Below, piece after piece: positions 1-7,160 of a stretch of DNA of 64,000 nucleotides. The stretch is from an uncultured Clostridia bacterium (GTDB lineage Bacteria; Bacillota; Clostridia; Oscillospirales; Acutalibacteraceae), in contig CALWJA010000040.1 in the NCBI GenBank assembly GCA_944380875.1, positions 1-64,000 of the forward strand. Direction: 5' to 3'. Within the stretch, counting starts at the first letter, position 1; every line of letters begins with the position of its first letter. Made by a program: the position numbers and the translations under genes. Below the pieces are notes generated by a model. That model was not told the origin of the DNA, searched no databases, and saw only the letters and a program-made list of their open reading frames with translations.

Positions 1-959
1 TCGCAGGAATTTTAATGAGCACTTTGGAAGTTGGGGCGTATGCGGTAGGATTTATCAGCACTTTGTATATATTGGGAACTGTTTTGGCTTTGGGGTTTGA
101 ATACGCCAGGAGGAAAACTTTTTATAAGGATGCTTTGGAAACCCTGGAGCTTTTAGATAAAAAATATCTTCTTTCTGAAACCCTGGAGCAGCCAAGTTCT
201 TTGGAAGCGGGCATCTGTTATGAGCTTCTTATCAGGACAGAGAAAAGCATGAACGATGAAATTATGAAATATAAACTGGCTTCCAAAGAATTCCGCGAAT
301 ATGCGGAAGCGTGGATGCATGAGATCAAAACTCCCATAGCGTCGAGCCTCTTGATTGCGGAAAATCATCCATCGCCGGCGATGAAGAGTATCACGGAGGA
401 GATTCACCGCATTGACGCCTTGGTGGAGCAGAGCATGTTCTATGCCAGAAGCAATTCTGTGGAACGGGATTATTTGATCCGCAGGGTATCTCTAGAAGAA
501 CTTGTAAATTCCTCTTTAAAAAAGCACGCGTCTCTTCTCATTGAAAGCCGGTGCAGTATCCATAAGGAAAATCTCAAGGGGCAAGTGTACACAGATAGTA
601 AATGGACAGATTTTATCTTGGGGCAAATTTTTATAAATGCCGTTAAATATGCATCCGGCCCATTAGCTCTCTCTATAACGGGGTGTAAAAACGCCAATTC
701 TTACAGTCTTCGGATTCAGGATAATGGTATAGGCATTCCATCCCAGGATCTACCCCGTATTTTCGAAAAAGGTTTTACAGGCAGTAATGGAAGAGGAACG
801 GCTAAATCCAGCGGTATGGGCCTTTATCTCTGTAAAAAGCTTTGTGACGCTATGGGACTTGGTATTTCTGTATCTTCCCAAATAGAAAACGGAACGTGTG
901 TGACCCTGGTGTTTCCTTCCAGCACTATGCATCGTTTGGAATCGGAAGGACCGGATTAA
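1..959 (+). CDS. BceS-like sensor histidine kinase, 5' end cut by window
   Basis: Membrane histidine kinase of the intramembrane-sensing (BceS/NarL-independent, OmpR-partner) type that serves BceAB-type peptide-antibiotic transporters. The frame is open to the window edge upstream of the first ATG at position 15, and only one membrane helix is visible at the N terminus, whereas the family has two, so the true start lies outside. The phosphoacceptor motif WMHEIKTP (H box), the N box NAVKYA, and the ATP-lid motifs DNGIGIP and SSGMGLYL are all present, so the catalytic core looks intact. The BceAB-like genes follow 198 bp downstream; the partner response regulator should lie just upstream of the window. 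Known for the family: the transporter itself acts as the sensor. That this kinase controls the next two genes is inference from order. Confidence 0.88.
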   Translation, partial: AGILMSTLEVGAYAVGFISTLYILGTVLALGFEYARRKTFYKDALETLELLDKKYLLSETLEQPSSLEAGICYELLIRTEKSMNDEIMKYKLASKEFREYAEAWMHEIKTPIASSLLIAENHPSPAMKSITEEIHRIDALVEQSMFYARSNSVERDYLIRRVSLEELVNSSLKKHASLLIESRCSIHKENLKGQVYTDSKWTDFILGQIFINAVKYASGPLALSITGCKNANSYSLRIQDNGIGIPSQDLPRIFEKGFTGSNGRGTAKSSGMGLYLCKKLCDAMGLGISVSSQIENGTCVTLVFPSSTMHRLESEGPD

Positions 960-976
960 CTTAAGAGACAAAATGA

Positions 977-1009
977 AAACGCCTGCCTTTCGCAAGTCGG
1001 CAGGCGTTT
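977..1009 (+). terminator. Hairpin after the kinase gene
   Basis: An 11-bp stem (AAACGCCTGCC with GGCAGGCGTTT) closes an 11-nt loop 18 nt after the kinase stop codon. The T tract is short (GTTTATTG), so it may be a weak or partial terminator. Confidence 0.6.
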
Positions 1010-1039
1010 ATTGTGCTTATGGGAAATTCTGAAGATTTC

Positions 1040-1115
1040 GTAAGATTTTCCTTACAACAATGTAAGGCTTCTGTAAGGGAAAACAATGGCGTGAATTTGG
1101 GCAGACTGTTATACT
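1040..1115 (+). promoter_or_regulatory. Promoter and repeat-type operator of the bceAB-like operon
   Basis: A -10 box TATACT lies at 1110-1115 with only a poor -35 match 17 bp upstream, as expected for an activator-dependent promoter. Upstream are CTTACA (1051-1056) facing TGTAAG (1061-1066), and further same-direction copies CGTAAG at 1040 and TGTAAG at 1072. The 11-bp step between the 1061 and 1072 copies fits tandem binding by an OmpR-family response regulator. Its identity as the target of the adjacent kinase/regulator pair is inference. Confidence 0.55.
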
Positions 1116-1156
1116 GATAGCACAGTGAAAACCAAGAAACAGGAGGATAAGACAGC

Positions 1157-1924
1157 ATGGAAACGATTCTGTCCGTTCAGGATCTGGAGAAATATTACGG
1201 CGGTAAAAACAATGTAACGAAAGCAGTGGATGGAATTAGCTTTACGGTGGCAGAAGGCCAGTTTATGGGAATTATGGGAGCTTCCGGCAGCGGTAAAACC
1301 ACTCTTTTAAACTGCATTTCTACAATTGACAGAGCTACGTCCGGGCACATTTATGTCCGGGGGACGGATATAACAGAGCTTAGTTCAAAACGGCTCAGTA
1401 AATTCCGCCGCAGTGAGCTTGGATTTATATTTCAGGATTTTAATCTTCTGGATACACTTACAGCCTATGAGAACATTGCTTTGGCGCTAACCATATTGAA
1501 GACGCCTGCAAGAGAGATTGCTCCCAGAATCAAGCTCATGGCGGAGAGACTGGAGATCCAGGATATTTTGCAGAAATATCCGTCTCAGATGTCCGGCGGG
1601 CAGAAACAGCGAGTTGCTGCAGCCAGGGCGATTATAACCCATCCGTCGCTGATTCTGGCAGACGAACCTACAGGAGCTCTTGACAGCAAAAGCGCCCGTC
1701 TTTTGCTGGAAAGTCTGGAAACTTTGAACCGGGATCTTTCCGCTACAATTCTTATGGTTACCCATGATGCGTTTACTGCCAGCTACTGCAGCCGTATCCT
1801 GTTTATTAAAGACGGAAGGATTTTTAACGAGCTGCAGAGAGGAACGGATACTCGCAAACAGTTTTTTGACCGGATTATTGAGGTGGTGGCCCTTCTGGGA
1901 GGTGACAGCACCAATGTTTTCTAA
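1157..1924 (+). CDS. BceA-like ABC transporter ATP-binding protein
   Basis: Cytoplasmic ATPase subunit of a BceAB-type (MacB-superfamily) exporter that confers resistance to peptide antibiotics and signals to its kinase. Walker A GASGSGKT (residues 41-48), the signature MSGGQKQR, and Walker B LILADEPTGALDS are complete, followed by the switch histidine in MVTHD. Length of 255 residues is normal. An AGGAGG ribosome binding site lies 10 nt before the ATG. The last 11 nt overlap the permease gene, so the two are translationally coupled. The closest family members are BceA/PsdA/YxdL; the actual antibiotic cannot be read from sequence. Confidence 0.93.
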   Translation: METILSVQDLEKYYGGKNNVTKAVDGISFTVAEGQFMGIMGASGSGKTTLLNCISTIDRATSGHIYVRGTDITELSSKRLSKFRRSELGFIFQDFNLLDTLTAYENIALALTILKTPAREIAPRIKLMAERLEIQDILQKYPSQMSGGQKQRVAAARAIITHPSLILADEPTGALDSKSARLLLESLETLNRDLSATILMVTHDAFTASYCSRILFIKDGRIFNELQRGTDTRKQFFDRIIEVVALLGGDSTNVF

Positions 1925-3956
1925 AATAGCCTTTAAGAACACCATGCGCAGTATCCGGGATTACGCGGTATACTTTTTTACTATGACTTTGGGCGTGTGC
2001 CTTTTCTATATGTTCAATTCCATTGGAGAGCAGCAGGCTATGCTGGTTTTGTCGGAAACGCAGAAGCAAAATGTACAGCGGCTCACGGAAATGATGGGAT
2101 ATGTTTCCATATTTGTTTCCTTCATACTGGGATTCCTTATTTTATATGCTAACCGTTTTCTTATCCGCCGGAGGAAAAAGGAGATGGGCATTTATCTTAC
2201 TTTGGGGATGAGCCGGTTCCGTATTTCCGGGATGCTTATAGGGGAGACCCTTCTGATTGGTATTTTTTCCCTTGGAATTGGACTTTTGGTGGGAACTTTT
2301 GGAGCGCAGGCGCTTTCCGTATTTACCGCCCGGCTGTTTCAGGCGGATCTTTCCGGATTCTATTTTATTTTTTCCAGGGAAGCATGCTTAAAAACGGTTT
2401 TGTATTTTGGCGTTATTTTTCTGGTTATAATGGCATTTAATACGGTTTCCGTTTCCCGTCTTCGTCTCATTGAACTATTGTATGCAGATAGGCAGAATGA
2501 AAAATATCGGGTAAAAAACCTGTGGATTTCTGTTGCGGTCTTTGTTCTCAGTATTCTTTGTCTTGGGACGGCTTACGCGATCGTGCTGAAAGACGGCATG
2601 TTCCAGGAAAGCCTTTCCACAGCCGTTATTCTTGGCATAATTGGAACTGTTCTTTTTTTCTTTTCTCTCTCCGGCTTTTTGCTTCGTCTGATGCAGGCAG
2701 GAAAGAAATGGTATTATAAAAACCTGAATATGTTTGTCCTCAGGCAGATCAACGCCAGAATTAATACGGCTTTCCTTTCTATCAGTGTAATCTGTCTCAT
2801 GTTGTTTGTTACAATCTGTACTTTGGCTGGGGGCATGAGTATTTCCAATCTGGTTGCCAGCCAAAATGAGATTGATATGCCCTATGATATCAGTTTTACC
2901 TGTTATCCCGTTGAAGATATTCAACTGCCCGAGGATATGGGGGCGCGGATGGAAGAAAAAGGGATCCCGCTGGGAAAATATGCAAAAGCACGTTCCCAGG
3001 TTACCGTTTATATGACGGATATCAGCCACATGGAAATGGCCCAAGGCATTTTAAATATATCGGAAATAGATCCTCTTGTGCGGCCATATTTTGAGGAGGA
3101 AGGCGTCATACTTCGTGCGGTTTCTCTTTCAGAGTATAATAGTGCCATGAAAGCCTGTGGGCGGTCTGAGATGCGTATGGCGGAAGATCAGTATGGTATT
3201 ATCAGTCCTGCCATTTCTCAGAACACCATGATGCAGGATTTGGCCCGGCAGATTATGGAGGATGGGAAAACTATATCATTGGGTGGTAAAACCTATACAC
3301 CCGCCCCGGAAGGCGTTTCAGGAAATTCCGTTACCAATAGGGATTACAGCGGAACGTGGATTCTGATTTTACCGGATGAAGCCGTAAAGAACCTGGAGAT
3401 AAGCCAGCGGGTCCTCAATCTAATGTATAAAGATGGCGTTAAAGAAGACGAATTTTTAAATACTATGGATTATGAGCTGGCTCAAAATGCATCTTCTGCG
3501 GATACCGCCCCTATATATCATATGTATGTGAGCCGTCAGCAGGAGATTGATAATGCGTTAGGTGTGCGGATTATGGTTTTATATCTGGCTCTCTATATTG
3601 GAATTGTCTTTCTTATTGTCAGCGCTGCCGTATTGGCTTTGCAGCAACTTTCTGATGTTTCCGACAGTGTAGGACGTTATGCCCTTTTGCGGAAATTGGG
3701 AGCGGAAGAGTCTATGGTAAATCGAGCTCTGATTTCCCAGACGGCTATTTACTTCTTTATTCCCTTGCTTTTGGCTATTGTGCATTCCATAGTGGGGCTT
3801 ACGGTAGTGAACCGGGAATTTTCTATTCTGTATATGGGCGCTCAAATGCTGGAAGGCGCTATCTTTGCAGGGACTATCTTCCTTTTGGTATACGGCGGAT
3901 ATTTTATCCTTGCCTGTTTAGGAAGCCGGGCTATGCTTCGACGAACCCGCCGGTAA
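1914..3956 (+). CDS. BceB-like ABC transporter permease (FtsX family)
   Basis: Integral membrane permease of about 680 residues with the BceB plan: an N-terminal helix after MFSKIAFKNTMRS, a cluster of helices to about residue 310, a large extracellular domain (about residues 320-570), then three C-terminal helices. The start at 1914 is preferred because it has GGGAGG a few bases upstream and matches the conserved FKN start of the family; the open frame extends further upstream inside the ATPase gene but without support. The large loop is the ligand-sensing part in known members. Together with the kinase it forms a flux-sensing resistance module. A strong hairpin terminator follows at 4002-4039. 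Confidence 0.9.
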   Translation: MFSKIAFKNTMRSIRDYAVYFFTMTLGVCLFYMFNSIGEQQAMLVLSETQKQNVQRLTEMMGYVSIFVSFILGFLILYANRFLIRRRKKEMGIYLTLGMSRFRISGMLIGETLLIGIFSLGIGLLVGTFGAQALSVFTARLFQADLSGFYFIFSREACLKTVLYFGVIFLVIMAFNTVSVSRLRLIELLYADRQNEKYRVKNLWISVAVFVLSILCLGTAYAIVLKDGMFQESLSTAVILGIIGTVLFFFSLSGFLLRLMQAGKKWYYKNLNMFVLRQINARINTAFLSISVICLMLFVTICTLAGGMSISNLVASQNEIDMPYDISFTCYPVEDIQLPEDMGARMEEKGIPLGKYAKARSQVTVYMTDISHMEMAQGILNISEIDPLVRPYFEEEGVILRAVSLSEYNSAMKACGRSEMRMAEDQYGIISPAISQNTMMQDLARQIMEDGKTISLGGKTYTPAPEGVSGNSVTNRDYSGTWILILPDEAVKNLEISQRVLNLMYKDGVKEDEFLNTMDYELAQNASSADTAPIYHMYVSRQQEIDNALGVRIMVLYLALYIGIVFLIVSAAVLALQQLSDVSDSVGRYALLRKLGAEESMVNRALISQTAIYFFIPLLLAIVHSIVGLTVVNREFSILYMGAQMLEGAIFAGTIFLLVYGGYFILACLGSRAMLRRTRR

Positions 3957-4001
3957 TTTTGCTTACAAGAGCTTGCATAAAGCACACTCTCCAATCTATA
4001 A

Positions 4002-4039
4002 CGAAAAACAGCAGACGCTTTTCCGTCTGCTGTTTTTCG
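4002..4039. terminator. Bidirectional terminator between bceB-like gene and minus-strand toxin mRNA
   Basis: A 16-bp perfect stem (4002-4017 with 4024-4039) flanked by A5 and T5 runs inside the stem can end transcripts from both sides: the bceAB-like operon on the plus strand and the small toxin-like mRNA on the minus strand. Confidence 0.85.
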
Positions 4040-4060
4040 TTGCAGTTACAGTATGCATAT

Positions 4061-4201
4061 TTAAGATGTACTCTGTAAAGGATGTTTTTTGCCATCTAAT
4101 ACAGATTGACTGGCGGCTCGTTTGTGGTAAAGAAGTACAGCGGTTGAGAGGAAGATGAGTATTAAAAGAGAGCAGGGCATGACACTCTGAAATGCTGTCA
4201 T
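4061..4201 (-). CDS. Candidate type I toxin (small holin-like membrane peptide)
   Basis: A 46-residue peptide. It starts MTAFQSVM, continues with a single hydrophobic helix (SLLILIFLSTAVLL, about residues 11-24), then a basic segment YHKR and a polar tail. This start-helix-basic tail layout resembles the short holin-like toxins (TxpA/BsrG-type) of Firmicutes, which begin MT.YE/QSLM. The gene has its own consensus promoter (4247-4275), and a 15-bp hairpin at 4170-4211 encloses both the Shine-Dalgarno region and the start codon, as in type I toxin mRNAs. I could not find a convincing promoter for an antisense antitoxin on the plus strand. Family assignment is inference; a non-toxic small membrane protein or chance ORF is possible. 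Confidence 0.5.
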   Translation of the reverse strand: MTAFQSVMPCSLLILIFLSTAVLLYHKRAASQSVLDGKKHPLQSTS

Positions 4202-4211
4202 GTCCCTGCTC
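4170..4211 (-). promoter_or_regulatory. mRNA hairpin sequestering the toxin start codon
   Basis: GAGCAGGG pairs with CCCTGCTC and CATGACA with TGTCATG, with one bulged A and an 11-nt loop. The ATG of the 46-residue ORF (4199-4201) and the GGAG element sit in the 5' arm. A short T-rich stretch follows on the minus strand, so some transcripts may also end here as an RNA of about 75 nt. Confidence 0.6.
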
Positions 4212-4245
4212 CAACAGTTCTACAAATTCCAATTAGTCATAATGA

Positions 4246-4440
4246 AATTATAGCATATGTGGGCATTGGTTTCAATCTTTGTCCGAAGGGGCGCACTTAC
4301 TTATCACCTGCGAAACAGGCGATGGTATGGCTTACAGCCATCGTGCACTCTCCGAGGGGGAAACGAGTGAAGCTGCTTTAGAGCTGGTGCTGTTAGGTGA
4401 TCAAGAGGGGCTGACATACCTCTGTTTTTCACTTCGTTGA
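4246..4440 (+). other. Stretch with a coding-like remnant upstream of ldh
   Basis: The plus strand is open for 64 codons with no good start until an ATG at 4327, ending TGA at 4438-4440. The composition (for example EGETSEAALELVLLGD) looks like the C-terminal tail of a former protein. I do not recognise it. It overlaps the minus-strand promoter of the toxin-like gene. It may be a mobile-element scar. Confidence 0.25.
4247..4275 (-). promoter_or_regulatory. Consensus sigma-A promoter for the toxin-like gene
   Basis: On the minus strand: TTGAAA (4270-4275), a 17-nt spacer, and TATAAT (4247-4252). This near-perfect promoter points at the 46-residue ORF, with transcription expected to start near 4240. 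Confidence 0.75.
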
Positions 4441-4604
4441 AAAGCTGTTACGATATGCAAAAAGACCCCTTGACAAATCGAATACTGGTAAAAGCTTGTG
4501 TAAATATTTCCTTTTTGGGTACACTATGCAGCAGATACGCTATACAATACAGGTGTAAGCCTGAAATCTACGGTACTGACTTTTCAGAAAGGAATGATAG
4601 AAAA

Positions 4605-5546
4605 ATGGATATCCGAAAATGCGCTGTTATCGGCTGCGGCTTTGTAGGCGCCTCCATTGCTTTCAGTCTTGTGGAAAGCGGGTTATTTACTGAGCTTGTT
4701 TTGATTGATATTAACCGCAAGAAAGCGGAAGGAGAAGCAATGGATCTGAGCCATGGGGTTCCTTTCGCACAGCCTATGAAAATCTGGGCGGGAGATTACT
4801 CGGATACAGCGGACTGCGGCCTTATTATTCTCACGGCCGGTGCAAACCAACAGCCGGACGAAACAAGAATTGATCTTGTGCATAAAAATGTTCGAGTGAT
4901 GAAAAGTATCTTGCCAGAGCTGAAAAAGCAGAACTGTGAAGGTATTTTGCTTGTGGTTTCCAACCCAGTGGATATTCTTACCTATGTAGCGGCTAAGCTT
5001 TCCGGTTTTCCGGAAGACAGAGTCTTTGGTTCCGGCACGGTTTTGGATACGGCTCGTTTGAAGTATCTTCTTGGTGAACGGCTGGGGGTGGACAGCCGAA
5101 GTGTTCACGCCTTTATCATCGGGGAACACGGAGACAGTGAACTTCCGGTCTGGAGCAGCGCCAATATATCCGGTGTGGATCTTTCGGATTTCTTCCGTAT
5201 GCATGGAGCTGATATGGAACAGGAAGAGAAGCGCATCTATGAAAGCGTGCGGGACAGCGCCTATGAGATCATAGAGAAAAAAGGAGCCACCTATTACGCC
5301 ATCGCCATGGCTGTCCGCCGTATTGCGGAGTGTATACTGCGGGATGAGCATTCTGTGCTTCCTGTTTCCACCATGCTTTCCGGGCAATACGGTCTTTCGG
5401 ATATCTGCCTGGGCGTTCCCTCTATTGTAGACAGAGGCGGTGTGGAACAGGTTTTGGAGATTCCTCTCAGCAGGGAAGAAAATGAGAGGCTGCAGGAATC
5501 CGCTAAGGCTTTGCGGGAAGTGCTGGATCAGCTGGAACTGGAATAA
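4605..5546 (+). CDS. ldh: L-lactate dehydrogenase
   Basis: NAD-dependent reduction of pyruvate to L-lactate in the cytoplasm, regenerating NAD+ during fermentation. The 313-residue protein starts MDIRKCAVIGCGFVG (Rossmann dinucleotide motif), has the mobile active-site loop ANQQPDETRIDLV with its catalytic arginine, the substrate arginine in DTARLKYLLG, and the proton-donor histidine in GEHGDSELPVWS. These favour LDH over malate dehydrogenase. The start at 4605 is chosen because the domain begins there and AAAGGA precedes it; the frame is open further upstream without family similarity. It stands alone between its own upstream region and the terminator at 5630-5670. A TTGACA at 4470 lacks a matching -10, so I do not call its promoter. 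Confidence 0.92.
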   Translation: MDIRKCAVIGCGFVGASIAFSLVESGLFTELVLIDINRKKAEGEAMDLSHGVPFAQPMKIWAGDYSDTADCGLIILTAGANQQPDETRIDLVHKNVRVMKSILPELKKQNCEGILLVVSNPVDILTYVAAKLSGFPEDRVFGSGTVLDTARLKYLLGERLGVDSRSVHAFIIGEHGDSELPVWSSANISGVDLSDFFRMHGADMEQEEKRIYESVRDSAYEIIEKKGATYYAIAMAVRRIAECILRDEHSVLPVSTMLSGQYGLSDICLGVPSIVDRGGVEQVLEIPLSREENERLQESAKALREVLDQLELE

Positions 5547-5629
5547 TGCAAGTATAATTTTCCAAATTGTCTCAAAATTCTGCCTGTCCATTTGCCGGGG
5601 CAAACACTTTTAAATTATGAAGTAGAATA

Positions 5630-5670
5630 AAATCGTGCAGCGAAGCATCTTTTGCCTGGCTGCACGATTT
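5630..5670. terminator. Terminator shared by ldh and the convergent regulator
   Basis: A 12-bp stem (AAATCGTGCAGC at 5630 with GCTGCACGATTT at 5659) with a 17-nt loop is followed by T7 on the plus strand. It lies between convergent genes. Confidence 0.8.
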
Positions 5671-5681
5671 TTTTCGTAAAA

Positions 5682-6493
5682 TTATCGTTGGTAGAATGCG
5701 CTGCCTTCAATGGAGTCGCAACATATAACGGAAGCCTTAGCGTTTCCTCCAATACTTCCGCTGTTTATAGTTCCGTTTGCATTCGCATGGCCTCCTATAT
5801 CGTTGCATTCCAGGTCCCCGCCTGCGGAGGCGGAACCTCCAACGTCGTTGCAGCTTAAATTTTTTCCGGCGCTGGCGTTTCCGTCTATATCATTGCAGCT
5901 CAAGTCCTTTCCTGCAGTGACGTTTCCTGAAATGTCGCCGCATTCTAAGTCCCTGCCTGCGGAGGCAGAGCCAGAGATATCTTCGCAGGAAATATAGCCT
6001 CCGGCTGCATCATTCCCGTTGATATTGCAGCATTCGATGTTTTCACCGGCTTTTACAGATCCGTTGATATCTCCTTCCGCAGAGATGCTTCCCCATACTT
6101 CTATGGATACATTTGTATTCTCCGGCCATTCGGGAATACATAAAGGAATATAAGTCGCGTTGGCAAGGTTAGCCGCTTGAAGCAGCCGTTTCCCGTGATA
6201 TTGCACCACCCGAAGCACACCGTCATCTGCAAAAGGAAGCTGACATTCGTTAGGAACGGATTTGGATGCCGCCACATCTTTTCCTTCCGCTTCTTTTCCA
6301 AAGAAAAGGTAATCCATGGATATACCGAAAAAGTCAGCTATTAATGGCAGTGTAGAAATATCCGGCAGCGAGGCCTGTGTTTCCATTTGCTCACGGCTTG
6401 GACCGTTACGCCGCAGACTTCGGCCAGCCTTTCCTGGCTGATTCCCAAAAGCTTTCGTTTTTCCCGAATAACTTCGCAGATTTTTATTTCCAT
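5682..6493 (-). pseudogene. XRE-type regulator with 15-residue Cys solenoid repeats, broken by one-base deletion
   Basis: The intact product would have 270 residues. Residues 1-37 form a Cro/CI-type HTH (KICEVIREKRKLLG, ISQERLAEVCGVTVQAVSKW), residues 38-60 the usual follow-on helix region (SLPDISTLPLIADFFGISM, DYLFFGK), then a linker and eight 15-residue repeats of the form G-S-A-S-A-G-x-D-L-x-C-x-D-I-x. Seven of them keep a Cys at or next to position 11. Such repeats should build a beta-solenoid with a ladder of cysteines, loosely like bactofilins. The HTH and the rest are in different frames: TGG-GAA has become TGGAA at 6383-6384, a loss of one G. GGGAGG precedes the start at 6493. The gene may be dead, or the base may be a sequencing error. 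Function unknown; DNA binding is inferred. Confidence 0.75.
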
Positions 6494-6816
6494 TTCTTTT
6501 CCTCCCATAATCTGGCTGCCACCGATCTTTTCCAAAGGCAGAAAAGACGGTGCAGCCCACATAGCGTTTTTGTTTGCCCGGGCGTATGTTTAATTTCAAA
6601 TTCAGTATACCAATTTTCATCCTCCAATACCATATACCGGTGATTGAATACGCGTTATGTGTAAAATCAACTGTTGGTTGAATCTCTTTTACAGCAATCT
6701 TTGGTTGCCAAATCCCGATTTATATGGGAAATTTTATGAAAAATGGTACGCTTTAAAAAACAGGGATATATTCGCATAGCACAAAATAAATATACAATAT
6801 ACAAAGAAGGGGTTTG
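6494..6816. other. Intergenic region between divergent regulator and feoA
   Basis: AT-rich, with no credible gene. It contains small palindromic words (CAACTGTTGGTTG near 6669, TTGGTTGCCAA near 6700) and a TATACT on the minus strand (6604-6609) that could be the -10 of the regulator gene, but its -35 is poor. Confidence 0.4.
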
Positions 6817-6865
6817 TTGACATCAAAGTGGAAAAAAGGTACAATATTTTAGGCTTGTAAGCTAA
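6817..6865 (+). promoter_or_regulatory. feoAB promoter with overlapping iron-repressor-like operator
   Basis: TTGACA (6817-6822), a 17-nt spacer and TACAAT (6840-6845) form a strong sigma-A promoter. Directly downstream, over the expected transcription start, lies the imperfect palindrome TTAGGCTTGTAAGCTAA (6849-6865), resembling TTAG-type sites of DtxR/IdeR/FeoR metal repressors more than a Fur box. Iron repression of feoAB by such a protein is inference. Confidence 0.7.
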
Positions 6866-6926
6866 CGCTAACTGCTGGTGTCCGATAAAGGACAGTCTAT
6901 ATATACGAGGAAAGAAGAGATTCTAT

Positions 6927-7160
6927 ATGACACTGGATAAGCTTGCCGTTGGGAAAAAAGGAAAAATCCTCGCTGTGAGCGGTGAAGGCGCTTTGAGACG
7001 CCATCTTTTAGATATGGGGCTTACCCCCAGAACGGAAGTGCTGGTGCGCAAGGTGGCTCCCATGGGAGATCCCATTGAGCTCAGACTGCGGGGCTACGAA
7101 CTGACACTGCGCCTGGAGGATGCCCGCAACATAGAGATTCAGGAGGTGCCGGAAGAATGA
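6927..7160 (+). CDS. feoA: Ferrous iron transport protein A
   Basis: FeoA is a small cytoplasmic SH3-like protein that supports the FeoB ferrous iron channel. This copy has 77 residues and the family landmarks: LAVGKKGKILAVSGEG at the start, a central LLDMGLTPRTEV turn, APMGDPIELRLRGYELTLR, and the acidic end. Its stop overlaps the feoB start (ATGA, 7157-7160), so the two are coupled. It is the first gene after the iron-repressor-like promoter. It is the intact Feo system of the window; a second, broken copy lies near 38 kb. Confidence 0.93.
   Translation: MTLDKLAVGKKGKILAVSGEGALRRHLLDMGLTPRTEVLVRKVAPMGDPIELRLRGYELTLRLEDARNIEIQEVPEE

Noticed and set aside
4470-4525. ldh promoter candidates (TTGACA at 4470; TTGTGT-N18-TACACT at 4496)
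   Set aside because: The first has no -10 at the right distance and the second is weak in both boxes, so neither is listed as a feature.
6370-6400. Programmed frameshift or phase variation in the HTH-solenoid gene
   Set aside because: There is no slippery heptamer or long homopolymer at the break; a simple one-base loss or sequencing error is more likely.
6341-6620. Longer open frames upstream of the HTH start at 6493
   Set aside because: They have no ribosome binding site and no similarity; the HTH protein clearly begins at MEIKICEV.
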